From NCBI GenBank assembly GCA_047495785.1, contig JBLDXI010000015.1, forward strand, positions 3,348,001 through 3,412,000: a stretch of DNA of 64,000 bases. The letters run 5' to 3'. A model generated the notes under the pieces. It ran no database searches and was not told where the DNA came from. It saw nothing but the letters and a program-made list of their open reading frames with translations. Each line of letters begins with the position of its first letter. Position 1 is the stretch's first letter. Positions 45,510-58,105 of the stretch are shown here, in pieces. A program made the translations under genes and the position numbers. Origin of the DNA: Lepidodermella squamata (taxonomy: Eukaryota; Gastrotricha).

Positions 45510-46440
45510 ATGGAAGTTGATGACCAGAACTTGCAAATGAAAAGTTAGCATTTTTAGCGACTCGCTGCTTTTTCATTTCTTTTGTCTTACCCATAGTTGT
45601 GATCGTTGGCGATACTGGGACTGGGAAGACATCGCTGTCAACTCGTTTCTGCCATAAACAATTTCATGGCAAGACAGAGCCGACTATCGGCATCGAATTT
45701 ACAACGTACAAAACTAAATTCGATAAGAAATCAATCACTATTCAGGTAATCATCGATTCCTTAAAAACCATTTTTTTTAATTTATGATTTTTTCCCCAGT
45801 TATGGGACACTGCTGGCCTTGAGCGATACCGAGCAATAACTAGCGCTTATTACAAAAGGTGCGATGGTCTGTTACTGGTGTACGACTGCACTAAGCGGGA
45901 AACTTTCGAAAGGTTACCGAAATTGCTGAGTGAAACTAGAGTCCACGGCCCCGCCGATTTGGTCATCCTGCTCGTCGGCAATAAATCAGACCTCTGTTCG
46001 GCAACTATGGACGATGAGGATGATATCGATGATCGACGAGCAGTTACGATCGATGAAGCAATGGACTTTGCAGGTGAGAGTATTTTCAATTAAATTTTCA
46101 ATAATATCAGCGTCAAATTTTAATAGAGAGCGAAGGAATATCGGGTTTTATCGAAACTTCAGCGGCCGAATCTACGAATGTGGAGCAAGCCTTTAATAAA
46201 GTTATCTCAGGTATGAAATAACCCGAAATTAAAGTTATTTCCAACTCAAAGTCATGAAAAATTTCAGAAATTATGCATCAGCGTCAGCGGCCTAAGGCAG
46301 TACAGCTCACCTGTTTGAATCACAGCTATGAAGACGACGAATACCCAACACCTGATGTCGAACAAGCCGATGAGATGCCGGTGGTTATTGATGACATTGG
46401 AAATATCGATTCCCCTTCGGCTGTCTCGGAAATAGTTTAA
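45510..46440 (+). CDS. Rab11-like small GTPase with switch II Leu
   Basis: Five exons: 45510-45543, 45597-45745, 45800-46073, 46127-46210, 46268-46440; 237 residues. P-loop GDTGTGKT (16-23), PTIGIEF switch [18 protein letters not shown] switch II (the [10 protein letters not shown] run is Rab11-type), NKSD and [14 protein letters not shown]. The catalytic Gln of WDTAGQE is Leu68, the change that makes Rab11 Q70L hydrolysis-deficient. A 20-residue acidic insert (MDDEDDIDD) follows NKSD. The C-terminus is acidic and ends SAVSEIV with no Cys motif, so prenylation by Rab geranylgeranyl transferase is not expected. It lies ~1.2 kb downstream of the Rab-NEK gene and matches it most closely around the Rab11-like core, suggesting tandem duplication. 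Confidence 0.87.
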
Positions 46441-47713
46441 ACCTTTCAATCCTGGCTTTGGCAATAACACGCGATCAGGACCTGCTGTCCTTTAGTTATA
46501 TGTTTATACCTGGTTTTTTCTGGTGTTAAATAGATCGGAATACTATTTTGTGAAAAGCTGTTAATAAATAATTTGAAATTTATGCAAAATTAATGGCTAA
46601 TTACAGTGATTTGTGTGTAAAATGGACTATTAACGGCATGAGAATTGGTCCCGATTATGTGAAGTAGGATGATGCAATGTGAAAATTAACCTGAATTTTA
46701 CGGCCGGATTCATTTAAGGGGTCTCACATTTATATAATATTTCTTCGTAGGATACTCGGTTTTGCATAGGCTTTGCAAGGTTTCATAATCCGGACTTATG
46801 AACATTAAAATAACCGGTCAAAAATGGTTCGAAATTCGAAAGTCCGGATACATTCATTACATGTAAAGTCCATGATTTCGGCATGGGCCATCCTAATTCG
46901 TCCGGAATCCAAAAAATCACTATATTTGAGATAATAAAACACCGAAAAATTCAACATAACGTCATTTTTATTTTTATCACCCGAAATTGTCCAACTGTAC
47001 TCTTTTCTTCATTTTTTGGCAAAACAGCTTTCTAGCATGCATCTTTCTACGGTAGTCTCATATTTTTTTATAATTAATTGAAAATAAGTTTAAACATAAC
47101 AAAAACCAAATCAGCGGCTATTGAATTGAAATCGTAAATACGAATAAAATATTATATAGTAAATAAGAAAAATTGTCGAGAAAAAATGCGTCGTCAGTCG
47201 TCAGTTAACCCAATATATTATAATTTTTCTACAAAACATTCCTCGAATAATAATAATATAACAATGGAAGGAAGTAAAATGTGTATTATAGCCCGTGCTT
47301 GAAAAATTAGCGCGATGCTCTGCATAAAACAAAAAAATAATATTTCCGTATAAATAATCTAATTTTTCGCGTATCACCTGATGAGAAGCCTAATAAAACT
47401 TTGATAGAAAAAAAAATAAAATTTACAGACAAAAATAGACAGTTGAGGCTATTTGAGACGCTTGTAAACAGGCCTCTGATGTATCAATTCAAAGTAACAA
47501 ACAAAAATTAATCATACCTCCGCAATATAGTAGAAAGAGAAGCCGGTATTTTTGGTGATTAGCAAGTTGGGCGTAATAACGAATATAAATAATTTTGATG
47601 AAATTTAGTGTAGCATACGATTGAAAATAAAATCATCGAGTTGCTCTGATTGATATAATATATAGTAATATAGACATAGTATTGTGTAGTATTTCTTGCA
47701 GGACGACCAAGCG
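46441..47713. other. Convergent intergenic region
   Basis: AT-rich 3' region between the Rab11-like gene (+) and the G alpha gene (-). No open frame of interest and no recognised RNA gene. Confidence 0.45.
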
Positions 47714-49833
47714 TCACAGCAGGCCGTACTGCGTGAGATGGATGCGCTGAATCATGTCTCGACAGTCATTAAATACTCGCCTGACGTTTTCCGTATCAAC
47801 GGCACATGTAAAATGAGGATAGCATTTGTGCGATGCACCAGGCGTTTGATCACTCGTCGAAATGCGCTGTATTGAAATAAATTTTCAATTAAAAAAAATT
47901 ACCGAAAAAATCCAAAAAATTACCAAGAATAGGTCACGAATGAAATACTTTGCCCTTGCAACTTCAGGAGTATCATTTGGTCCCATTTTAGCTACAAAAA
48001 ATTTGAATTAAATTAAATTATCGTGGCTAGAAGTTTTTTCTATACCATCAACTGGCAGTTTATAGGAAGCATATTCGGGGAAGAACTCGTCAATTTTGGA
48101 CCGGCCAGCTTTGACCTTTTCTTCAAGTAGATCCATTTTGTTGAGGAAGAGGATGATTGAAATTTGCCTGAGCCATCGGTTATTCCAGAGACTTTCGAAA
48201 AGCTCTATCGATTCGGTGAGCCGATTTTGAGTTGGATCTTCGCGAAGAACCATGTTGTAACTCGAGCATGACGTTATGTACATGATAGCCGTTACATCGT
48301 TGAAGCATTGAATCCACTTGCGCCGCTCCTCGCGCTGCCCACCAACATCAAACATACTATAAAAAATTGAATAATCAATTATTAGGGCATCTTTCAACAG
48401 TCGCAGCTAACTGGAAGTGAACTTTGTTGACGGTGAATTTTGTTTCGAAAATGCCTGAAGTTAGCACTCGGCATCGTAGGATGTCTTGGTCGTCGGGCAG
48501 GTAGTCAGGTTTCCGAACAGTTTCGACTTTATCGAGGAAGCTGTTGAAGGAAAAAGAATTTTTTTTTATTTTCGCACCTGAAAATTCTTTGGGTCAATCA
48601 ACTTTTCATCTTTTGCACTGCCGGTAGAAAAAATGTTGCCTCAATTTTTTGCGCCGCGCGCTATTTATATCGATGATGTTGCCAAAAATAGCGCACGCCT
48701 TTCATTATTAACGAGTTGAATACCAGGCGGAGAGTTTATTATAAGCGAATGAGAAAAATCACAAACGTCGCGCCGCTCGATGAGCATCATACGGTATAGT
48801 ATCAGTAAGCTCAGGTGATGCATCAATTCATCCTTATAATAATAAAATAATGTAGCAATATATCGCTATAGCTGAAGAAGAAGAAAAACAGAGCGGCGCT
48901 ATCTACAAGACGCTGCCTGCATACAGAAAAAAAACGCCGAGTGATTGCTATGCGCAGCGTAATATATTAACCCTTTTTATTCGAGGGTAATAAAATATCT
49001 AAAAATACGGGACGTGATGAAGCAGGAAAAATGGTTTACAGATGCCTCGATATAACTTACTATTTCGCGCAATCGATTATTTGATACTCGTTAGCACGGT
49101 CGAAGCAAGCTTTGATGCCTTTATCATTCCATAACGCCCACACATGATCGAAAAATTCCTTTGAAAAAAATCGAGAGAAAAATTGAAAAAAGCTGAAAGA
49201 TGAATGCTGAAATTACCTGTGAGTAATCGAAGGAGTTTTTCGCACCCAATTCGAGAATGAAATCAGCGCTCGGTTTCTTAGCTGGGTCTTCAAGCGCGAC
49301 CGGGGGCGTTATTTGCTCCATTGCACCAACGATTGCCTATTTCAATTTAATTTAAAAAAGAAATAAAAATTTGACCCTACTAGGTTACCAAAATGGCATC
49401 CCGAATGTTGCGTCTGATATCTTGAACTTTTTCCAGCCGCTCTCTGTAAAAGAAAAATTAGGAAAAATCCTAAAAATCCTATGAGAATTATACTCTTTCG
49501 TGAAGCCGTTAATGTGGAGGATACGCATCTGTTTCACAATAGTCGATTTTCCTGACTCACCGGCGCCTATTAGCACAATATAAGGCTGCATTTCGACTGA
49601 AATCGATCAATGAATCACAAACCTAATAGGAGTAACCGATAAGTTGATTTGTACTTTTCCTTGTCCTCTTTGAGCTGCTTTTCGATGCTCTTATCGACAC
49701 CGCCCTTCTCCTTCTCCTTCTTCGGCTTGGGTTCCTTTGGCGCCTTGGCTGGCTTGGCTACATCGCCGTTTTCGCTGGCACCGGGCGCTTCCTCGCCGCC
49801 GCCCTTGCCAACACAACCGAACAGCTTCTTCAT
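47714..49833 (-). CDS. GNAS: Heterotrimeric G protein alpha subunit, Gs class
   Basis: Stimulates adenylyl cyclase downstream of GPCRs. Nine exons: 49623-49833, 49494-49566, 49389-49443, 49217-49336, 49061-49158, 48412-48540, 48046-48356, 47924-47991, 47714-47866; 405 residues (human 394). P-loop [18 protein letters not shown] with the switch I Arg, [12 protein letters not shown] with the catalytic Gln, FLNKMDLL (NKxD), and [18 protein letters not shown] with the TCAVDT guanine-binding loop. The C-terminus QYGLL is the Gs-type receptor-contact tail (vertebrate QYELL). The N-terminus is unusual: [13 protein letters not shown] and a Lys/Pro-rich stretch replace the usual MGC start. Palmitoylation could use Cys7; alternatively a first exon is missing. 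Confidence 0.92.
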
Positions 49834-51113
49834 AAAGCTAGCTGTTGTGCCACGGGCGTTTTCGATGCCTTAATAGCGATATCTGGCGTGCCAATCACAA
49901 GTTGCCAGACGGTAGTGTAGGTTGGAAACGGCCCAAGCAGGTGGCGATGAGAGGGGTTATCTTTTTTTATAAAGCGTCTTCAGCCCTTTATCCAATAAAA
50001 AATGTAATGATATAATCCTGCACTGGTTAAATGTAAATACCAAACTGTGCGCTCACGGATGAAGAATGCGACAGACGAGATTGGGAGCGGAGTAGGGCGA
50101 GTCTATTAAGCAAAAAATCTGCAAGCACGTGCACGTGTAGTATAAATATTGCGCCGTGTGTTACTACGAAATTTACAACGAGAGCGCAGGTGAATCTATA
50201 CACAAATAAATATTCGAAGGCCGCGCACCTCTATTGACGGAGGACGGCTGCCGGCGGATTCACTAAAGCAAGTGACCATACGAAAAAGAAATAGCGATAG
50301 AAAACAGACACAAGCTAGGCTGCCGTTTTATGCGGCTTGGTATCAAAATGCAAGAACGGGCCCACCGGCGCTACTTTGAATGTTCCCAGGCAACCTCTTT
50401 AGCTTACTTTTCGAAGACAAGAATATCGGGTAAAAAGACGCACGCTCGCATACACATGACACATCGTATCATTTTAGTTAGTTTTTTGTGTTAATTTGAT
50501 TCATGCGGGCCTCGGTCCTGGGGCAAAAACGATGGTAATGGATTTGAAAGTAGTTATTCAAGGCGATGATCGTTTTTTATCTTATTAATGAAATCATCGT
50601 GCATCATCGTGTGTACCACAATTTCGAGAAGCTGTAAAACTACGACAAATTGGCAAGGAGGGAATTACATCGTGGCCGACGTAACTAAGAGAGTAGCACC
50701 TTTGAGCCTAGGGGGAAACTTTATTTCTAGGTAGCCATACCAATCGATATTGAGCATGGCAAAAGGGGAGCGAGACCCTCTCGGTCTAAATATAAACACA
50801 GCTTCAGCGGTTTTTACTCGTCTATAAAAGCGGGCGGCGCGAGAGGCCGGCATTCGCACACTCCAAATTGATTTAGCCAGTCGAGAATAAGTATCGCATT
50901 TACTTATATAACGCGATTGTTTATTTCAACTTTAGTGAATGCATTATAGCAACGAATATAACACGTGAGATTACAGAGTGGCTATATCACAATTTCATGT
51001 TTTTACATTATTACCAAGAATCAAAAGCACAATATAACCATCATAATGTATGAGTATACGATATTGTTTTTGCGCTGGTTAACAATATTTTTTTAAATTA
51101 AGCAGCGGCATCA
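49834..51113. other. Intergenic region upstream of the G alpha gene
   Basis: No gene recognised. It should contain the G alpha promoter and the IFT56 3' end. Confidence 0.4.
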
Positions 51114-53120
51114 TTAGCCAGGAATCGGCACTCCTGACTCCTTGGCCCACTTGCGAATAACGCGCGTAATGCCTTCGGCTTGAGGATTCGCGGTGGTACG
51201 TAGCATATGAATCACATCTGCGAGGCTCTCGCGCGCCTCCAGCCCGGCTACTACCAACTGAAAAACACCGCAACATGCACCGCGTTTACCTTCCCAATAC
51301 TCGGGGCTCGGATCGAGACGTTCAAGTGTATCAAAAGCTTTTGCCGAATAATAAAACTGGCCCATCTGTATTCATCAAAAAATATTTACGCGATATATTA
51401 GTTGCTTATATGCATTTATCTAAAAATAACGTACTCGATAGCAATCATTCGCTATTAGTTGCAGAAGCGAAAAAGCTTCCGCGCTCGTGTCCATCTGCAG
51501 ATACTGATCCCAGGCTTGCTGCGGTTTGCCGTTCATAATAAAACAGCGCGTAAGCCAGCTCTGGTATACATAATCGCGCTTTAGCTTCTCGCTTTGCACG
51601 AGTAGAAATACTTCCTCCGCATCTTTGTACTGGCCGAGCGTAGCTTTGCACTGCGCGTAATTGAAGTTGAACGTGTCGTCATTGTAAAAATACGATTTTA
51701 TCGAATTGAGATAGAGAAGCGAGTCCGAAAATTGCTTTATCAAGAAGAAGCACGATGCCATGCATTGGCGACCGGGAATAGTGTCACATTCGCTCGCGGA
51801 TGACCCGACCAGTTGAAAGAATTGCTGAGCCAATTTAATGTGCTCACGGCTGTTTGTTTCCTGTCCGAGAACAGCATTTACTATTCCTTTAAGAATATAT
51901 TCCTGCGGCTCAGTTGGCTCCAGGTCTTTCATGTACGAGAAAGCTTCGTTGATATTATCTTGGCGTAGATGGTATATCACCAAATTGAGACGCGCCTCTG
52001 GAATTACGTCGACTAGGGAAGGTAAAACCTGGAGCGCTCCCTCGCCATCCCGAAACACAACACTATTGTGACGTAGAACATCTTTGGCGAAATTAAACGA
52101 AGGCGAGGCTGACTCCATGAATGAGCGAAGCTCGGCCTCAGCCGCTTTGCCACTGTACAGTCGATAGTGATTACACGCTTTCAGGTTGATACCAATTGCA
52201 CTGTCAGGGTGGTGTTGCAAGTAAACGGCAAGAACTTCCTGAGAAACATCAAAGAAGTCTAGTTTGTAGTAGCACAAGGCAACGTAAGCATTCAGAGCTA
52301 AGAGCTCTCGTTTCTCCAACAAAATTCGTTTGAAAACATCGATTGCTTCCTGTAATTAACAAATAAATAAAAACACATCATACAATTGTACAACTGTTCA
52401 AACCTGAAAGTGTCTTCGGAGAAAATGGATGGACGCAAGAGTTAACTGATCATCAAGGACGTCCTTTAGCTGCTCATGATAAGCCATCAGTCGCTTTTCA
52501 TCTCCCAACTTGTGAGCAGTATGAAATAGCACTCTGTTTTGAAGACCACACTTTGGACCACTTTTTGCAGCTTTTTCGGCCTATGCAAATCAAATAATCA
52601 CAATGTATAAGTGACATGGCTTTCAATTTATTCTTACTTGCTCATACATGCCAAGCATGAAGTAGCAGCAGGCTAAATAGTTCCAAATATCTGAGGATGC
52701 TTGGGGTCTCTTGAGAAGAGCTTCATACTCCTAGTGACAAAATATTCGATTCGGGTGAATTTATTCGGCAAAATGTTACCTCCATCGCCCGCTTGTACTC
52801 CCCCAAATGAAACGCACAGTATGCAATCCACAGGTGTGTCGCTGCATTGTCTTTGCCGCTTTGCTTATTTATCTAGAATGAATAGGTAATTAGTGTAATC
52901 TCGCCAAAGCAAGAGTCCAAAATATAATTACCTCTAATAAAGCTAAAGCACCAGTAAAATCTCGAGATTTCAGAAAGTCGTCCAACTCAGGCAATTTCTT
53001 GTCTTTCTCTGACTTTCCATCTTTAGGGCCGAGTTGAACGGCCGGTTTTGCTCTGGATAGCATCTGCGCAATCGTAAAAAAATAAGTATAATATTAACCG
53101 GCATTCTGTCCAATTACCAT
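51114..53120 (-). CDS. TTC26: Intraflagellar transport protein 56 (TTC26, DYF-13)
   Basis: IFT-B subunit built of TPR-like helices, needed to move motility proteins into cilia. Seven coding exons: 53118-53120 (only the ATG), 52932-53063, 52780-52872, 52638-52730, 52404-52580, 51435-52349, 51114-51365; 554 residues, the same as the human protein. The split Met|MLSRAKPAV start puts an intron directly after the initiator codon and reproduces the vertebrate [10 protein letters not shown]. Family signatures: [98 protein letters not shown]. All junctions are phase 0. Presence of this gene implies ciliated cells. Confidence 0.94.
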
Positions 53121-53880
53121 TTTTAAGCAGTTTGATGAGGAAAAGCCACTGGGATTTACACGTAAAGAGCACAGAAGATCAGCGATACGAACACGCAAAA
53201 CTGCCGCGCATCGCAGCCGTATCGCAGGACGCCAAACTGCATTAATCGGACAACAAATAATAAATTTACATAGAGTTTATTAAAATTATTGAATAAGTAG
53301 TTTTAATAATTTTGTTTTAAAATATGTGAAAAACTCCTGTATTAAAATTCAAAATTGCGGAACAGGAAACGAAAATCGCATTGCGAAGTCATTAAGCTAT
53401 TCTATTGTTCACGCCATACGCCATCGAATCTACATACCCCTATACCCAACCCTTGACGTGAAATGTTTCAACTAGCAAGTAAACTTGATCTGCTGTTAAT
53501 TTTTAGTAGCTTCCGCATCCTTCTGAATCGGTTGTTGAGATAAAGCGTGATACAATTGGTAGTTGATTTGTGGCTTGCGGCTGACGTGAGCTTTCTTAAC
53601 CCGAACGTTTTATTATCGTTCTCTATTGTTTAATGCTCAACTGATGGGCTCGACTAGCTATTATATCTCATTTATACATTCTTTTAATTCTAGCTAGTAC
53701 AATGGCCAGTGGCAAGTTACTTGTTTCTTGTTTCCATCATTTTTCATTTCCTGCAACTTGACGCGGTCTCGCTACTGGCCATCGTCCCCTTTTTTATTCG
53801 TTCATCCTCTTTTGTTGTTCATTCAAAGAAGGGCTTTTTAACTATTATTATTGTTTAAGAGTTACTGAGCCATCTGATTA
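53121..53880. other. Divergent intergenic region, IFT56 to the gene at 53881
   Basis: No gene recognised; presumably both promoters. Confidence 0.4.
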
Positions 53881-54417
53881 ATGAAGCGAGTTTCAAACGC
53901 CTCGGCATCTGCTGGACCGAGCCCTTCGAAAACCGATTCAATTGCTGACCGTCAGCTCCGGGTTATTTGCTCAGATATTGCACATCTGACGTTATGGGCC
54001 GACATGCTGAGTGACTCTGAAATTTTCTATGAAATGGTTGCTTTCATTGACAACATTACTCGCCCTGTTTTGAACGGTGATCAATTGAAATTCAATCTGT
54101 ATCAAGACAGCCAGAGTTTCCCCGCAATGTTTTTCGAAAACCCAGACGATTCCCACTTCTTTCCTGAAATTGACCCAAGAATTGCTTACAGAATGATGGG
54201 AAAGCTGCAGAAGGCACCCAGAGATGGCTATTATTTCAACTGCTTTACAGTGAGGCCAGCATCAGGTGATGAGATCAAGTTTTTTTCCGTTTGCATTGCC
54301 AACTCAGCAAGAACCATTCGAACACTATCAAAGAATTCCGACCGCGGTTTTCCATTTCAACGCAAAAGTCTTCCTCCAGCTCTAACTTCCGAGCCTACGT
54401 CGTCTCGGAGATTCTGA
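53881..54417 (+). CDS. Uncharacterised 178-residue protein upstream of Wee1
   Basis: Single-exon frame starting at ATG 53881. After a Ser/Ala-rich start, the sequence is a compact mixed helix/strand domain (ICSDIAHLTLWADML, FYEMVAFIDNITRPV, GYYFNCFTVRP, IKFFSVCIANSARTIR) with a basic, disordered C-terminus. Codon composition resembles neighbouring genes. I do not recognise the family. The Wee1 ATG lies 170 bp downstream with an acceptor between (TTATTTCTAG), so the two may be co-transcribed. Confidence 0.65.
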   Translation: MKRVSNASASAGPSPSKTDSIADRQLRVICSDIAHLTLWADMLSDSEIFYEMVAFIDNITRPVLNGDQLKFNLYQDSQSFPAMFFENPDDSHFFPEIDPRIAYRMMGKLQKAPRDGYYFNCFTVRPASGDEIKFFSVCIANSARTIRTLSKNSDRGFPFQRKSLPPALTSEPTSSRRF

Positions 54418-54586
54418 CATCCAAATTCCGCTAAAAACTTGAATATGTATTTGAATATGTATCAACTGGTTTACACTTTTCAAACTCGTGTACAACTCTG
54501 ATGTATCAAATCTTACATTGATCCTTGTTGTGATTCTCAATTTTAACAGCTGATTATTGATTTATTTTCGTTATTTCTAGAATTTA

Positions 54587-56490
54587 ATGTCACTAAACGT
54601 GTTAACGCCTCTAAAAGAAAATTGGGGCTGTTCTATTCCAATCAGCCCGGTGCTCCAGGTCTCTGGCGGAGATCATGGTCTTCTCAAAGTTCCCGGCAGC
54701 CCTTACCCAAAGATGTCATCCTGTTACCGGCCAACTTCTTCAATGGCAAATCCTCGCCCCACAAACATCCACAATAGCAGTGTCCACCGCGAACACAATC
54801 TAAGTGAGGCTGATGAGCATGACGGTGATTCTGGAATCATCACCTTCTCATCGGTGGAGACTTCGTCGTTCGACGCTCACATGGATACTAGCGGTGGCCG
54901 CCTTTCGACTTCCCCGACTGGTTCTCCAATTTGCCCTCCAACGAAAAAGTTCTGCCGGCTGAACTTGACCGGCACATCTTCGCCAACCTTCTCCCACTTC
55001 GACTGCGGCAATGCAGGCGCGTTCTCCTCGCCCACAGTCAACCTCGACCAGCCGAGTTATCGCCATCGGCGGTCGTCGATCAGACGCTCTTCCGGTACAA
55101 CGAGTCAAGCTAGTCATCACCTTCCTTTCAACTCCAGCACTTTCGGCTCAGGTGCTCAAATCTCAAACTGTGCCTCGACGCCCTCGCCTCTTGCCCAGAA
55201 GCGGTTGCCAAACTACCGCAACCCGTACCTGAAACCAGTCGTGACCTACGAAGGCCCAATCGCCGATCCTAGCCCTCCGATCAACCCGGGCGATCACTTC
55301 CTGTTCTCCATGGACGAAAGCCGACCGGCGCGGCTCAACGAGCTGAATCAACGTCGGTACGATGACGAATTCGTGGAGTTGCAAGATTTGAACGGAGGTC
55401 GGTTCGGCATGACCTATCTAGCTCGGCATCGGTTGGACGGTCGGACGTACTGCATCAAGAAACTGCCAGTCCCCTTCGCGTGCGGATCAGGCCTTCAGCA
55501 AAGGCTTCTGAAAGAAGCATTCGCCCTGGCTGCGGTCGATCACCCGAATCTCGTTCGCTACTTCTCAGCATGGGTTGAATCGGGCAGTTTTTTCATGCAG
55601 CTCGAATTTTGTACCGGAGGCTCGTTGCAGCAAGCAATCGATGCTGGTCGGCTGTTGACCAGCGAGGGCGAACTCATTCGCCTGTTGCTCCACACGTGCC
55701 GCGGTCTACGCCACCTGCACCACTCGGCTCGTTTGGCGCATCTCGACATCAAACCAGCCAACGTTTTAGTTCATCTGTCAATCGATGGCAATGTTGTGTA
55801 TAAACTCGGTGATTTCGGCCACGTGACTAGCATCGACAACGAAGACGCCGAGTGGGACGAGGGCGATTCGCGTTTCATGGCTCGCGAAATTCTAGAGCGG
55901 CCGTTTGGTACGACAGGCGATTCGCCGGTTAAGGTGGACCTTTGCCGCGCAGATATTTTCTCACTCGGCCTCACAGTTCTAGCCGTAGCCACCGGCCTCG
56001 AGTTGCCGAACAACGGCCCGGATTGGCTTGCTCTTCGCACCGTTGGCCTTCCTCCTCTCACCATCAGCAGCATGAGGCTCTACAATCTTCTACGTGGCAT
56101 GACTGATCCAGTGCCGCGGAACAGACCGAACGCGATTGCTTTATGCTCATCGTAAGTTAATTACACAAATTTGAGGATGCTTTTCTAATTATTCGTTATA
56201 GGCTGAATGAAATGTCAGATCGCTGCACGTTGAGGCAGGCTATCGTAGGTGGTGCGATTGCGTCGCGGTCCGCGCCGGCTGGTTTCCAGGAAGACTCTGA
56301 CGATGAGGAGAACAACTACGACTGCGGCCGGCGTCGCAAAACTCGAATTCTACTGCCAGCAGACTCGAAAAACTCGGACGAGATAAGCTCTAGACAATTT
56401 TCGAAAGCCGCTCGGCGGGCCGTTCCGTCAGCCCCATCGTCGTCGGCCGGGGCGACGCGATTCCGCCGAACTGCGAGTTGGTTAGCGTAG
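54587..56490 (+). CDS. WEE1: Wee1-like cell-cycle kinase
   Basis: Wee1 phosphorylates the inhibitory Tyr of CDK1 and delays mitosis. Two exons, 54587-56151 and 56202-56490 (junction LCSS|LNEMSD), giving 617 residues (human 646). A ~240-residue Ser/Pro-rich N-terminus contains possible CDK sites. The kinase domain starts at DDEFVELQDLNGGRFGM, with CIKK (ATP Lys), VVRYFSAW-like LVRYFSAWVE, CTGGSLQQAI, HLDIKPAN, and GDFGHVTS. The EGDSRFMARE motif is characteristic of Wee1 (EGDSRFLA-type). IFSLGLTVLAVATG and RNRPNA follow. The C-terminal segment holds an acidic patch (DSDDEE) and basic Arg-rich runs. The Gly loop reads NGGRFG instead of GSGEFG. Confidence 0.92.
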
Positions 56491-57781
56491 AGTGGGAGAT
56501 CATAACACATAATTGACATTTAAATTTCGAAGATCGTTAGAGCTTTTCCGTGAATTTATAAATATATATGCGATATATATATGTATGTGTCTATCTATTT
56601 GTCGTTGCTGATTTTGTCCTCCTTAAAAAATGATAATTTTATTTAACGAAAATAATTATGCGCCTCACACTCAGCTCTTACGTCCTATAGCCGAGATGAT
56701 TAGAAAATTATATTTAACCTTTGATACACATTATTCGAGTTGTGCTTTGTCGCGTTAACGCGCTCTTTATTGCTGCCACAGCCCGCGCGCCTTTCAAAAC
56801 AAACCGAAAAACTTGTCACTCCGCGGCTGTCGTACTAATTAATTACGTTGTCTTTTGTGCTTTACCCACGGCTTTTCTACTACGCAAAAAAACACACGTG
56901 TTTTGTAGATAGATGATGATATTTGTTGGCTCCAAATCTACCGGCTTCTATATTTACCTTTGTTTTTCTTCCCGGAAGCCATCTTGCGCAATTTTTTGAA
57001 AACTCAGCTTTCTTTCGATTTTTTACCCTCGCTTCTCTCGCCAGAACATGATGTGAAACAACGCTAGTCGCAGCATCGTTTTGTTGTACTTTCCATTACA
57101 TACATATTATTGTACTGCTGTTACACCACAAGACGCCAATTATTTAGCCGAACTGTTTTGTGACGATATTATTATACCTATTAATCGCTTCATTTAACCA
57201 CTATTTGTATCCTTCATTATATACCTACTCAGTTTTTGACTTCAACATAGAATTTCAAGTGTATAGCCGGTCGAGCGATGACCTTCGCTAAATCGTCTCT
57301 AAATTTGGGATTTTTTTTCAAATTTCGGGTGGCTATTTTATGATTTTTTTCGAAATTTTCCGCTTTGGCGAAGGTTGTCTGCTAATTATCGCAATATTTA
57401 TTACTTAATTTCTCTCAATTTTGTAAGTGTTTTCTTAAGAAAAAATCTATTTGAGCAGTTGTTAACTGTCTTATTATCACCATAATTAGTTTCTGATAAC
57501 CTTTTTTTTACCTTGACAAATCTCACATGGTGTGAGCACCGTGTTATGTTAATTTGAAAAACACCGATTTCAGCTCACATTTCTACTATATACCTTATAT
57601 GTATCTCTCTACGTATAACTTCGCAACTTTCCGAGTTACTTACATGTTTACTTTACTGATAATTTGCTACAGGATTTGAAAAACTGATAAGTCTTGTGTT
57701 GAATAAAACTTGGATACCCCAATTGACTGTTTGGTTTGGTGGAACAAAAGACAAAGTGAAAAGATTAATACCAAATAATCG

Positions 57782-58105
57782 AATATGGTAAGGTAAATAG
57801 CCCGAGAGTGGGGTACAGTTGGATAGCCTGAAAGAAATGCAGTCCAAATATGGCATACGATTTACATTTTGATCAGACGGCTTCAGTTGGGCAGTCAACA
57901 AGTTATGTGCGAGTTAGGTAAGATACGAAGTTTTAACAAAAATATAAATTTTTCGTATTTTTGCCAAAACTTCACCTGCTACTTTATGTCCCTAGATGGG
58001 CTGTATTTATGTGCATTGTACACATCCAGGTCTTTCCTTGGGTTATCCAACGGCACCCCACTCACTGGTTATTTACCTTACCATTTTTGATTTTTGGTAC
58101 GCCAA
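57782..58105. repeat. Imperfect inverted repeat (foldback element)
   Basis: The left arm at about 57782-57850 (ATGGTAAGGTAAATAGCC, GAGTGGGGTACAGTTGGATAGCC) pairs with the complement of the right arm at about 58010-58105 (ATGGTAAGGTAAATAACC, GAGTGGGGTGCCGTTGGATAACC). About 160 bp separate the arms. Likely a foldback or MITE-type element. Confidence 0.6.
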
